The notes beneath the pieces are model-generated. The model saw only the letters and a list, made by a program, of their open reading frames with translations, was not told the DNA's origin and made no database searches. Shown here piece after piece: positions 39,041 to 48,798 of a stretch of DNA of 64,000 nt. Origin of the DNA: Spraguea lophii. Its lineage: Eukaryota; Microsporidia; Spragueidae. The stretch is taken from the NCBI GenBank assembly GCA_001887945.1, contig LDOQ01000289.1, positions 1 through 64,000 of the forward strand, given 5' to 3'. Numbering within the stretch: the first letter of the stretch is position 1; each line of letters begins with the position of its first letter. Position numbers and translations under genes: made by a program.

Positions 39041-40126
39041 ATGAAAGTAGTATATCTAAATGATTATCTATTAAAGAAATACAATAGAGCTAAACATAAA
39101 AACATAGTAAATACCAAAGATAATATAAATCAATATAATACAAATCAATCCAATAAAGATAATATAAAAGTAATAGTATTTGATGTAGATAATACATTGT
39201 ATAATGAATCTATACATTTAGAAAAATTATTATTAAATAATACTATAGATTTTATTATCAAAAATATAAATACAACAGATATACAAGAAATAATAAATAA
39301 AATCAATTATAACCTAAATTACAATTATAATAGTGATTGTGATAATAAAGATAATATAGATAGTGATAATCATATTAAATATAATAAAGATAATAATATT
39401 ATATACACTATAAATAATAAAATTATAAATATAAATAATATCTATAATATAGTAAATAATTACGTGTATAAATATTATCCTTTAATGATATATTATTTAT
39501 ATAAATATATAGATAAAGATATTTATATAAATGAAGTAATAAATAAAATAGAATATAAAGAATTAATAAAATATAATAAAGAATTAAAAGATATTATAGA
39601 TAATACTATAGATAATATAGATAATACTATAAATAATAATAAAGAATTAAAAGATAATATAGATAATAATATAGATAATAATATAAATAATAGAAATAAT
39701 AGAAATATTATAGATAATAGAATTATAAAAATAATATATACTAATAGTATAAAAGAACATACACTTAAAATATTAAATATATTAGATATAAAATTTAATA
39801 TAATATTTTGTGGTAATAAAATATATAAACCTATGGATATAGGATATAAACTAATAGAATATTATATAAACAATTGTTATACGTATGATACGTATGATAG
39901 TGAGTGTGATGGTTGTGATATCAGTGATACTAACGATAAAACATCTACTATTAACAATAACAATACACATATTAACAATAATATTAATGATAATGTAAAA
40001 TATTATTTTATTGATGATAAAGAAATAAATTTATTATCTGCAAAGAATAATGGATGGAATACATATTTGGTAAACAAGAAAGAAGATGTAATAGAAAATA
40101 TTAGAAATTTTATAAATGATTTATAA
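39041..40126 (+). CDS. HAD-superfamily phosphatase, pyrimidine 5'-nucleotidase-like (Sdt1/Phm8 type)
   Basis: 361 residues. HAD motif I VIVFDVDNTLYNES (DVDNT at 48-52) has both catalytic aspartates. Motif II is Thr/Asn-Ser in IIYTNSIKEHTLKIL. Motif III is the Lys in NKIYKPMDIGYKL, and motif IV is YYFIDDKEINLLSAKNNGW. The DxDNTLY form and the order fit the Sdt1/Phm8 and PynA nucleotidases, which dephosphorylate pyrimidine (and lyso-phosphatidate) monophosphates. Long Asn/Asp-rich inserts (about 95-130, 185-225, 285-310) break up the cap and linker. The neighbour at 40299 is convergent. No CCC motif here. Confidence 0.8.
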   Translation: MKVVYLNDYLLKKYNRAKHKNIVNTKDNINQYNTNQSNKDNIKVIVFDVDNTLYNESIHLEKLLLNNTIDFIIKNINTTDIQEIINKINYNLNYNYNSDCDNKDNIDSDNHIKYNKDNNIIYTINNKIININNIYNIVNNYVYKYYPLMIYYLYKYIDKDIYINEVINKIEYKELIKYNKELKDIIDNTIDNIDNTINNNKELKDNIDNNIDNNINNRNNRNIIDNRIIKIIYTNSIKEHTLKILNILDIKFNIIFCGNKIYKPMDIGYKLIEYYINNCYTYDTYDSECDGCDISDTNDKTSTINNNNTHINNNINDNVKYYFIDDKEINLLSAKNNGWNTYLVNKKEDVIENIRNFINDL

Positions 40127-40298
40127 TTAAATAATAAATATTTTAATTATAAAAATAATTTTATTGTAAATTATATTTAGATATTAGATATTCTTATATT
40201 TGATATTAAGTTATATAAGATTAAATTGTAGTATAAAAATATTATATCAAATATAAGAATATCTAAATATAAATATTATATCAAATATAAAAATATAA

Positions 40299-41345
40299 TT
40301 ACCTCTTAGCCTGTATTATTTTTACATTCTGTTTATTTTTCTTATCTTTCTTTTCTTCTATATGTCTACTTTGTCTATCTCTTAATACTTTCTCTTCATT
40401 CTTTTTTTCTCTTTTTTGTATTATTTCTGTATAAACATCTTTTTCGTATAATTTAATAGTTTCTTTATTAAGTTTATATATTTGTTCAGATGGTTTAATA
40501 GGTAGATTGTTAAGAATATTAAATATATCATTTATCATTGTATTATTTGTTATACTCTTAGTTTTATTATTTGTTATGATATTATTATTTTCGTTATCAT
40601 TATTTGAATCTTCTTTATTATTATTTATTTTACTTTCATTATTTTCGTTATTATCCATTCTACTTTCATTACCTTCGTTGGTCATTTTACCTTCACCCCC
40701 TATTCTACTTTCATTTTTACTATTTTCATCATTATTTTTAAAACATTGATTATTTTCTATGAATTGTTTATAACTCATAGACAAATAAACAATAGAAGGA
40801 TAACTATCCACCTCTTTTACACTCTGTGGTATATTTGTAATATAAAATCTATCATAATGATATTTATTGCAAAATTCTATCAAACTATTAGATATCTTTG
40901 TATTATTTATATTGGAATAAATATTACCATCTTTATATATTTTTTTCTTTAAATATTTTAGTTGTGGATAACTTATTTTCTTTTTATGTTTTATATAAAA
41001 GAAATTAATATAATCTATATTTAATTTTATTTTTATTATGATATTCGATTCTTTAGGATTTAAAAGATATTGAAATATACACCAATCATTCTTTAATGAT
41101 ATAATCATTATAAGTGTATCTATTACGTTCTTATTGTTTTTATCTATCACATTATTATCTTTATTTTTGTATACTTCTATTCTTTGTGATATTGCTGTAA
41201 AATATGTATAATTGTGATTAAAATGCGGTTTTATTGTATTTAATATGTTAGTATATTTGTTTTTATTGTTCTTCTTGTATCTTATGTATAAATATATGTT
41301 AATTGTAATTATTATTATAGGTATGGCTATGTAGAGCAATAACAT
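40299..41345 (-). CDS. ER membrane protein resembling CCDC47 (DUF1682, PAT complex)
   Basis: 348 residues. One N-terminal membrane segment (MLLLYIAIPIIIITINIYLYI, 1-21), then a cytosolic domain with NTIKPHFNHNYTYFTAISQRIEVY, IKLNIDYINFFYIKHKKK and YHYDRFYITNIPQ, an Asn/Ser-rich acidic run (about 210-265), and a basic coiled tail (KNEEKVLRDRQSRHIEEKK) ending KQNVKIIQAKR. One membrane span followed by a conserved domain and a Lys/Arg/Glu coiled C-terminus is the CCDC47 pattern. That protein is a chaperone for multipass membrane proteins at the translocon. Supported by layout and local similarity, not by a diagnostic motif. CCC stands close before the ATG (TACCCTTAATG). Confidence 0.5.
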   Translation of the reverse strand: MLLLYIAIPIIIITINIYLYIRYKKNNKNKYTNILNTIKPHFNHNYTYFTAISQRIEVYKNKDNNVIDKNNKNVIDTLIMIISLKNDWCIFQYLLNPKESNIIIKIKLNIDYINFFYIKHKKKISYPQLKYLKKKIYKDGNIYSNINNTKISNSLIEFCNKYHYDRFYITNIPQSVKEVDSYPSIVYLSMSYKQFIENNQCFKNNDENSKNESRIGGEGKMTNEGNESRMDNNENNESKINNNKEDSNNDNENNNIITNNKTKSITNNTMINDIFNILNNLPIKPSEQIYKLNKETIKLYEKDVYTEIIQKREKKNEEKVLRDRQSRHIEEKKDKKNKQNVKIIQAKR

Positions 41346-41392
41346 TAAGGGTATAAAATTAATAAATAAAAAATATTTTAATAATTATATTA

Positions 41393-42314
41393 GGCTGTGA
41401 GATACCTATATTATACCTTTTTGAAAGAAATTAAATTTTTTTTACCCTTGTGATGACAATAAAAAAAATATTAAGAAAAATAATAAATTAATAATTTTAT
41501 TAAAATATAATACATTTTTTTATCTTAATTTCTTAAAAAAAACAACCAACGACAGATAATATTAATAATTATGAATTATACACTCTTTTTATATATTATT
41601 TAATTCTACACTATGTCTCTTCTATATTATTTGTGTGTATTCCTGAAATTGTATTAATGAAAGATATAGAATGGCTTATAATCGAATGAAAATAGTTTTT
41701 ATGAACATCAGTATAGCTTCACCGATAATTTGTGTAAATAATGGCCAAGTTTTATAATATATTCTTCATAGAACTTATTTATTTCATCGGCAGGCTATGA
41801 TGTTATTTTTTTCTTTTACCCATTCTTTCTACACTTCCCCAAATCCAAGTTCCATCTATTCTGTGACCTCTATTATATTATCTTTTACCGAATTTGTATT
41901 CTTTAATTTCTATTTTGATTTCTTTCCCATTTAATTTATTATTTTTATTGTATTTTAATACAATTTTCCTTATTATTTTTATTATTACGTTATATAATAA
42001 TTTAATACACTTGTTAATTATTAAAATGTTATATATAATTGAAATAACTTTATCGCAATCTAGCTTTGAATTAAAAAAAGTTTTTTTAATAATAGAAGTT
42101 CTAGTTTTTATATATTTTATTAAATTTTAACATTTTTTACAATGCACCTTTCGCTGAAACAGTGCATACACACTATTATAATTGTTTTTCTTTCTTTTTC
42201 TTCTATGAATATCGTCTTAAAACATTCTAATGTTATTTCTTTTTTGTTTGTCACCACAAGGATAAAATAAAGGTAATTTCTTGCAAAAGGGTAAATTGTA
42301 GGTATCTAAATTCC
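41393..42314 (-). mobile_element. Merlin-type DNA transposon with decayed transposase
   Basis: About 920 bases with inverted ends of about 60: GGCTGTGAGATACCTATATT at 41393 matches the reverse complement of TAGGTATCTAAATTCC at the other end, with the shared CCCTTGTGATGACA-type inner part. Minus-strand interior, with stops: MHCFSERCIV (zinc-finger-like), IEIKEYKFGKR then YNRGHRIDGTWIWGSVER, and TDVHKNYFHSIISHSISFIN then TISGIHTNNIEE. These are the Merlin/ISXO2 landmarks in order. The first catalytic Asp position (E-I-D-E) reads IEIKE. A SINE-like copy follows it directly on the right. Confidence 0.78.
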
Positions 42315-42800
42315 GATATTAAAATTCTATAATTGGGTTTGGCCTATTATGGTCTAAGATTATTGTTTTCTTAAAATACAGATAAATTGTACTAACTGGT
42401 TGTAGTCTATTATTATATAAAGCTATTGGTTTCTTAAAGCATATATAAGCTGTACTAACTAGTTTTATACGTATGTAATAATTGCATCTTACTTTTTTTG
42501 TCCAAAACGTTAGAAATTTGCGTATAATGTAACTATCAATATTTTAGTCTTGATGCGATTCTAACCATCTTTCTATAATGTTAATTTAATATTAAATTTG
42601 TATAAATATTATAATCATATCAGTTAATGGTTATTTTATATATAGATTAATGAACTGTCAAGAATAGGTTAGGTTAAGTTATTAAACACCACTCAGTTAA
42701 CATGCCTTCTTTCATTTTCTTGTTTTTTCTTTTACTGTTTTTATATTTTTTTTGAGCGAAGAATTCGAATCTGCTTGTCTTAAATTTTAATCATTATTCG
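42315..42800 (-). mobile_element. Decayed SINE-like element next to the Merlin-type transposon
   Basis: GGTTTGGCCTATTATGGTCTA at 42338 and CTAACTAGTTTTATACGTATG match the family read in reverse. B-box-like text (GAAGAATTCGAATCTGC) is near 42760. Internal parts are rearranged, including a doubled 3' part (TACTAACTGGTT at 42394 and TACTAACTAGTT at 42450). The order Merlin then SINE repeats that at 10435-11265. Confidence 0.5.
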
Positions 42801-43140
42801 TCATCATGATCAAATGAAATGAAAATTTTGGAAATAAAAAAATTTCTTTCTTTAAATTCTTATATTGAAAATATATTTATATAATTAAAAACTATTACTG
42901 TTTTATTTATTTTTAATATGAAGATAATAAAGATAATAAAAAATATTTTTTTGAAAATTAATTAAATCACTTGTCATTTGAATCGGAAAGATATAGAAAA
43001 ATATTTTTTTAAATATAATTCTTTGTATATTTTAATATATTTGTCTTTTTTCAGAAATGAAATTTTTAAAAATCTCAGAAAAAAAATAATAATTTTTTTA
43101 TGATCTTTTACGTTTAAATAAGAAAATATAATAAAAAAAT
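42801..43140. other. Intergenic stretch upstream of the 43141 gene
   Basis: AT-rich. The last 80 bases resemble those upstream of the paralogous gene at 4519-5457, including GATCTTTTACGTTTAAATAA at 43102-43121. Confidence 0.5.
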
Positions 43141-44196
43141 ATGCTTGGATTTTTAAATTTATTTATAAATTATATGAAATATTTTGAAACTTTTAGATAT
43201 AATAATAAGATGGCTGGAAGTAGTAATATTTTAGATAGTAAAGAGGTGATTATAAAACTTGATACACTCAATGAGCCTGGATATGAAATGTGTGGTGAAT
43301 TTACTGAAATGAGTGATTCATTTGATGAAATAAGTGGTGAATCTAGTGAGACGAATGATAAATCTAGTGAGACGAATGATGAATCTAGTGAGACGAGTGA
43401 TGAATCTAATGAAACAAATGATGAACATACTGAAATTTGTTCTTCTCGTTCAAAAACACCAACACGTAGAACAATAAAAATTACAGATATAAAATATGTG
43501 GGTGGTAGTGTTGGTTTTGCTTTAGGTCATACTTTTGGAGTTATTTGCGGATCACCATCTATTAATTTACATAATTATAAAGAGAAAAAGTTTTCCATAC
43601 AAATAGCATCCATTGCTTTCAGCGTGACTGCAATTGTTGATAACAGGCATAGATTTAATACCTTTTTATTGTTTAATGTTGATACCATACCTTATGTTGA
43701 CGGTGGCTTTTTACGTGGTAATCGAAAATCAGTTTTAATCAACGATAGTAGAATGTGTCATGACGTAACAATATATTTTCCAAAAAAATTTAATTTTGAA
43801 TTGCTTCCTGCTGAAGAATGCTTTTTAAAAACATCGCGACATATAAATTATTCAAGTCATGATATAACTGCTTATAAGATAAACAATTTAACTATAAAAA
43901 AGAATGGTAAAGAATATTCTATAATGGAATTATTGTTTGTGGATACAGATACCGTAATACGTGAAGGAATTGAAAGTGAATCTTCATTTTCTGTAATAGA
44001 ACCTGGTGACAATCCCATCATATATTTGCCGTGTAGCGAAGGAAGGATATTATTCACATGCAAAAAGCCTCATAAACCAAAGAGAGATGATAATGATAAA
44101 GATGAAAAAAAAATTTTATGTGAAGATGGTGCAATGCAAACAGAAAAAAATTCTAAAGTGATTAAATATGATGGTGCTTGTTCGACTACTATTTAA
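43141..44196 (+). CDS. Lineage-specific protein, paralogue of the one at 4519-5457
   Basis: 351 residues. Shares with its paralogue the N-terminus LGFLNLFINYMKYFETF, the IKITDIKY segment, ASIAFSVTAIVDNRHRFNTF and the late NLTIKK-containing region. It differs in having four 7-residue acidic repeats (ESSETND type, about 67-94) between them and the tail. The N-terminal segment is aromatic and hydrophobic but not a clear signal peptide. The shared core would be one folded domain of unknown function, with the acidic repeat as an insertion. Confidence 0.8.
   Translation: MLGFLNLFINYMKYFETFRYNNKMAGSSNILDSKEVIIKLDTLNEPGYEMCGEFTEMSDSFDEISGESSETNDKSSETNDESSETSDESNETNDEHTEICSSRSKTPTRRTIKITDIKYVGGSVGFALGHTFGVICGSPSINLHNYKEKKFSIQIASIAFSVTAIVDNRHRFNTFLLFNVDTIPYVDGGFLRGNRKSVLINDSRMCHDVTIYFPKKFNFELLPAEECFLKTSRHINYSSHDITAYKINNLTIKKNGKEYSIMELLFVDTDTVIREGIESESSFSVIEPGDNPIIYLPCSEGRILFTCKKPHKPKRDDNDKDEKKILCEDGAMQTEKNSKVIKYDGACSTTI
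43339..43422 (+). repeat. Four tandem 21-bp units coding for ESSETND
   Basis: The unit GAATCTAGTGAGACGAATGAT (one base over the print limit if extended) recurs with small changes every 21 bases. It is absent from the paralogue at 4519-5457, so the expansion came after the duplication. Confidence 0.8.
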
Positions 44197-44993
44197 AATA
44201 TACTTAAAGCGGTTATCATATACTGATGATATTAATAAGAGAAATTATATGATATTATATGTATCGAATTAAATTAATGAAAATTACACTTGTTGAATAA
44301 AATTTTTAATCGAAAAAAATTGAAGTTTAAAAACTACGTTTGACAATTTTACTAAAAGTTTTATTACGGTTACTTCTATTTTTTACATTTTAAAATATTA
44401 TTAAGTTTTACATTTCTTATTTGTATTTAAAACTATATTTAATAATAGATTTATATTATTCATTTAAAACATTCTGAACAGATGTAATTTACCGGAATAT
44501 TATACTATTAGTTAACTAAAAAATAATTATATAAATAATCTAGAATACTAAAGTTTAGAGACATAATCAATTTGAATAAATGGTAACATTCGAGAGAGTT
44601 TTTAAAGAATGAAAAACATCAAATATCTTTATCGTAATAAAGAGTAATGATTATAATATTATAGCAAAAGATTATTAAACATTTTTCTTTTTTTTACGTC
44701 AAAGTATATCAATTCCCATACATATATATTTTAACATTTATCTTATATTTTTTTAAAGTCAGACTGAAATCAACTGTCATTATACCTATACTTTTAAAAC
44801 ATTAAAGTATTGTTTAAATAAAAATTATAAATCCTAATTTCAAAATATACATATTAAAGTATTTAATCTTGATGTTAACTTTATTTTATTATCTATTTAC
44901 TATATATATATTGATTTTAATGAAAATATAAATTTTACAAAAATTATATTTTAAAATTTTCATATTATTTTTTTTCGAAAATTTTTTACCCAT

Positions 44994-45054
44994 AGTCGAT
45001 GATGATACTTCTCAGTGGCTGGAAGTTGATGACCTTACTACGGTATCTGAGACT
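44994..45054 (+). ncRNA. Candidate C/D-box snoRNA
   Basis: A 61-nt patch near 45% GC in a spacer of roughly 15-20%. It has a C box ATGATGA (44999-45005), a D'-like CTGG (45019-45022), a C' box TTGATGA (45026-45032) and a D box CTGA (45047-45050), closed by a 4-bp stem AGTC/GACT at the two ends. The spaces between C and D' (13 nt) and between C' and D (14 nt) are nearly equal, as in double-guide RNAs. No protein frame of useful length fits. Guides would be CTTCTCAGTGG and CCTTACTACGGTAT. I could not match either to an rRNA with certainty. Confidence 0.55.
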
Positions 45055-45267
45055 CATTTAATATAAAATAAACTTTAATAATAACTTAACTTCTTTTACT
45101 TTTCTATTTATTTGTAATATTTATTTTCTTCATTACAAAATATATGTAACAGATAAAACTGTTAATTTAAATCATACAAATCATCTTTCTTAAATAAAAA
45201 TATTCTAAATATTTTATTGTATGATATCTTTACGATCATTACAAAGTTATTAGAAACTGTTAATATA

Positions 45268-45410
45268 TGATGTAAAACGAGATTAATACCTCTGTAGCGA
45301 AACCGCTTAGTACAAATTTAAATATGCTTTAGAAACCAAAGGTCCTAGACTATGATAGGCTGCAACCGGCTAGGAAACTTCTATTAATAAAAGTTTTATT
45401 AATAAAAAAA
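45268..45410 (+). mobile_element. 3' fragment of the SINE-like element
   Basis: Well preserved: GTAAAACGAGATTAATACCT, TGTAGCGAAACCGCTTAGTA, ACTATGATAGGCTGCAACCG and ATAAAAGTTTTATTAATAAA. The 5' two thirds with the tRNA-like head are absent, as expected for a 5'-truncated insertion. Confidence 0.7.
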
Positions 45411-45702
45411 TAAAATTATTATTGAAAAAAAAGTTTAACAAAAAAATAATTAAATTTTCTTATTTAAAAAAACAAATTCAACAAATATTATTATTCATAT
45501 AAAATATTATGATATTATATTTAATTTTATAGATTATTTTTATATTTCGTAACATTCACATAGAATAAATTTATTTTTATTAAAAAGAGTTTAGTTAAAC
45601 AATTAATACGTTTCTTAATTATAAAACAATCAAAACATTCATTCTTTTATTCAAAAAAAAATTATCTAATAAAAATAAAAAAAAATTTTCTTTTATGCCC
45701 CA

Positions 45703-46902
45703 ATGAATAGATCTTCCCATAAAAGAAAGTATCCACAAAACTCCAAATCTCAAAATATCGTTAATACATCCACACCTATTAAAAAAAGCAAATCAACAGA
45801 TATAATAGCCCAATTAACACCAATATGGGAAATATGCAGAAAGAAAAAATTAGCACGTCCTCTCAGAGATGAAAATATAAACAAATTAAAATATATTTTA
45901 TATAAAAATAATGATATCATAAATGAGCAAATTCTTAAAAAGAGAGGTAGTAGAATATTACAAACATTTATAAAATATTGTAATGCAGATGATTTAGAAA
46001 TTTTCTATAACACAATAAAGAATAATTTAAATGATATAGTTATTAGTAAATATGGTAAATTTATTATACAATCGTTGTTAACAGAAGGATATAGAAATAA
46101 AATAATTAATGATATAGATATTAAAAGAGTAATAAGAGATAGAGTAGGACATTTTATTCTTAATGAAATATATTTATGTAATAATACTAAAAGTAAAAAG
46201 AAGAAAAATAAAAATGATAACGATGATAATAAAAATAAACCTAATATTAAAGAGACAAGTAATTCATACGTTAATATAAAAGATAAAATATTACGTACAA
46301 TATTATTACCCAATCATTTAATTATATTAGAAAAATCAGAAAGAATAGATGTATATCCATCCAATGCATATAAAGGATATAAAACAATAAGCAAATTAAT
46401 ATCTAAAAATATAATAAACACAGAATTAGCCCACGATCTTATAAAACTTCAAATAAAAAAAAGTAAAACCAAAATATTTAAAAAATTGAAAAAAGTAGTT
46501 GTTGATTTATTGCATACTGATAGTGGATTATACGTTGCAAAGAAAATGATATTAGAATATAATAAAAATATAGAAATACAAGATAATTATAAGAATGATG
46601 ATAAACCTATTATTAATAAAGATATTAAAACAATATTAAAATCATTAAAAGATTATATAATAAAATTATTAGAATATGAATATGGTGTAGATTATATAAT
46701 TTTTCTAATGGAAGAAATAAAAGATAAGGAATTGGTTAAAAAATATATTATTAAAAAATTAAGAAAAAATAAACATTTGCTTTTAAATGAAGATACTGAA
46801 GATGGAAATATAATTATTCAGGGATTAAAAAAAATAAAGAAGATAATAGAAGAGGATGGTGTTTATAATGAATTTTTTAAAGATAAAATAAATTATTTTT
46901 AA
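45703..46902 (+). CDS. PUF6: Pumilio-like ribosome assembly factor Puf6 (PUM3)
   Basis: 399 residues. The start LTPIWEICRKKK matches the Puf6/PUM3 signature L-W-E-x-L-R-x-K-K. Puf-like repeats follow, with SRILQTFIKYCNADDLEIFY, VISKYGKFIIQSLL and VGHFILNEIYL. Later comes LLHTDSGLYVAKKMI and a helical C-terminus. Puf6 binds pre-60S particles in the nucleolus and also ASH1 mRNA in yeast. The protein is shorter than the yeast one (about 650) by loss of the acidic N-terminus. A Lys/Asp/Asn-rich insert sits at about 165-185. CCCC stands directly before AATG, as in other genes here. Confidence 0.85.
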   Translation: MNRSSHKRKYPQNSKSQNIVNTSTPIKKSKSTDIIAQLTPIWEICRKKKLARPLRDENINKLKYILYKNNDIINEQILKKRGSRILQTFIKYCNADDLEIFYNTIKNNLNDIVISKYGKFIIQSLLTEGYRNKIINDIDIKRVIRDRVGHFILNEIYLCNNTKSKKKKNKNDNDDNKNKPNIKETSNSYVNIKDKILRTILLPNHLIILEKSERIDVYPSNAYKGYKTISKLISKNIINTELAHDLIKLQIKKSKTKIFKKLKKVVVDLLHTDSGLYVAKKMILEYNKNIEIQDNYKNDDKPIINKDIKTILKSLKDYIIKLLEYEYGVDYIIFLMEEIKDKELVKKYIIKKLRKNKHLLLNEDTEDGNIIIQGLKKIKKIIEEDGVYNEFFKDKINYF

Positions 46903-47613
46903 TTATCATAATTTTTTTTATCTTTAAATGTTATAAGAGTTTAATATTACAACTATTTTTATAAAAGATTATAAAGTAAATTAAACGATGATATAAAATA
47001 TTATTATTCTTTGTGTTATCATTATGTATATTATATATAATTTTTATTTTTATAGAATATTTAATTGATAATTATAATATGCAATCTTTTATAAGTTAAT
47101 TATAATGATGAATCATTGAAAATCACAAAAATACAATATGATAACAACTGAATAACAATGAGATAATATCAAGTATAACGGAAATTTAATATTTCATCTT
47201 AATAATATAAGTAATTTATTATGAAATATTGTTATGATAAAATTTAAGATCTTCCTTATGTTTATAATTACGATTATGGTTGTACAAGAAATTGTTTTTT
47301 TGTATTAGAAATTCAAAGATTATGGTAATATACCAACAGAATTTAAATAATTGATGGTATTATAGAATTTATATCTAAGATAAATATAGTTTAATTATAA
47401 AAAGTATATTATTATTATTTATTTTTAATGTATTTTTATAATTTTTGGAAATAAGAATTTGAATTTCTTACAACATGTTGAGTGTAATAATTTCAAAATC
47501 TTAATAATACACAAGCGAAAGGTTTTCTCTTTTTGTGATGGAAAACAAAAAAAATAAATGAAAATAACAAAGATAATGTATAACACACATTTTTATTTTT
47601 TATTATCAGTTGA
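46903..47613. other. Intergenic AT-rich stretch
   Basis: No supported gene. A segment at 47477-47565 (AGTGTAATAATTTCAA, then GCGAAAGGTT and GGAAAACAAAAA) resembles 58590-58680 and may be a further old repeat. Confidence 0.4.
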
Positions 47614-48798
47614 CTACAATTTTATATACATATATTGAGACTCTGGAATACCCCAAATTATTTTCCTAATCTTTCTTTTCACATCTATTGCTCTCATTCT
47701 AAGTTTCTTAAAAAAATACCCAATTTCGCTTATCTTTTCATTTGCTGGTATCCATACCATAGAATAATATAATGGATCTGTGGAACACATGTTTTTTGTA
47801 CAATGTTCAGAATCCTTCACGGCCCATATTCCGTACGCTCGATAAACAATAGGAGGGTAGTCACTTGCTTTAAGCTCGCGGCATCCACAAGCACAATCTA
47901 CGATTTTTTGATAACCGGTTTCTGCAAAGTCACAGGCAGCGGTTTCTTTTAATACCCAACATTTATCACATTTATATTGGCTGATACAATTTTCAATTAA
48001 ACAGTACATCAAACAATATGTAAAATATGGAAACTTATTAGTATTCTCACAGTTGGAACATTTTAGTGATTTACATTTTGTTAGCATTTCAGATTCTTTT
48101 TCTTCTTCCAAGTCATCGTCCCAGTATGGCATTCTTACAAATATTGGGTAAGATTTAAACATTAAAGCAGATGGAAGTTCCTCATTATAATCCAACAAAT
48201 ACCTTTTTTTGTGTTTAATGGGAATTCGAGCTTTTCTAGTACATTTTGTATAACATCTAGGAGGGTTTTCTTTATTATCTTGCTTGTTACATTTATTTGA
48301 CGTCCTACTTCTCCCATCAGTTGATTCCAAACAAATTTTACCCACATTACAAACACCACAATTAAACTTTGTATATTTCCCATTTAAATACAAAGTATAT
48401 TTATCGCTTATTATCTTCTTTTTCCCCTGTAAAGCTCTTAACTTCCTTTTAATAAAACTACTAATTCCCATCTCATCGAGTTTCCTCTTTATATAACTAC
48501 AAATTTCCATTTCATTGAATTTCCTCTTTATATAACTACAAATTTCCATCTCATTATATTTCCTTTTTATAAAATCGCCGATTTCCATCTCATTAATTTT
48601 CTCTTCGCACACTAACCATATATAATCAAAGCATTTTTCTATAACACCATCTGCACTACATCTATTAATATATTCTATTCTATGCCTGATCACACTCATA
48701 GGTAAATCATATACATATCTTTCATTACACAATATATTATTTATTTTCATTACAATTAATATCATCTCGACAAATATTTTAAGTGTAGAAAAAATCAT
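47614..48798 (-). CDS. Cys-rich secreted protein with 13-residue repeats
   Basis: 394 residues. Hydrophobic N-terminus (MIFSTLKIFVEMILIVMKI) as a signal sequence, then four 13-residue repeats of the form NEMEICSYIKRKF (about 68-119). After them comes YLNGKYTKFNCGVCNV, similar to YWNGKYFTDYTGNVKM in the 864-3410 protein, and a region with more than twenty cysteines including CKSLKCSNC and CACGC. A second stretch VYRAYGIWAV followed by NEKISEIGYFFKK resembles the domain of the 35349-36149 protein. It looks like a further, diverged member of that secreted family. Function unknown. Confidence 0.75.
   Translation of the reverse strand: MIFSTLKIFVEMILIVMKINNILCNERYVYDLPMSVIRHRIEYINRCSADGVIEKCFDYIWLVCEEKINEMEIGDFIKRKYNEMEICSYIKRKFNEMEICSYIKRKLDEMGISSFIKRKLRALQGKKKIISDKYTLYLNGKYTKFNCGVCNVGKICLESTDGRSRTSNKCNKQDNKENPPRCYTKCTRKARIPIKHKKRYLLDYNEELPSALMFKSYPIFVRMPYWDDDLEEEKESEMLTKCKSLKCSNCENTNKFPYFTYCLMYCLIENCISQYKCDKCWVLKETAACDFAETGYQKIVDCACGCRELKASDYPPIVYRAYGIWAVKDSEHCTKNMCSTDPLYYSMVWIPANEKISEIGYFFKKLRMRAIDVKRKIRKIIWGIPESQYMYIKL
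48441..48596 (-). repeat. Four 39-bp tandem units in the Cys-rich secreted protein
   Basis: The landmark TTCCATYTCATT recurs every 39 bases, with the inner part TTTATATAACTACAAA identical in two of the units. Each codes for 13 residues. Confidence 0.8.

Larger units (their letters stand above)
44197..45702. other. Intergenic region with a candidate snoRNA and a SINE-like fragment
   Basis: About 1.5 kb. It holds the candidate C/D-box RNA at 44994-45054 and the SINE-like 3' fragment at 45268-45410, listed separately. Otherwise AT-rich and without supported genes. Confidence 0.6.

Noticed and set aside
41894..42130. 78-codon plus-strand frame in the 41-42 kb region
   Set aside because: It is antisense to the Merlin transposase remnant, whose family motifs read on the minus strand.
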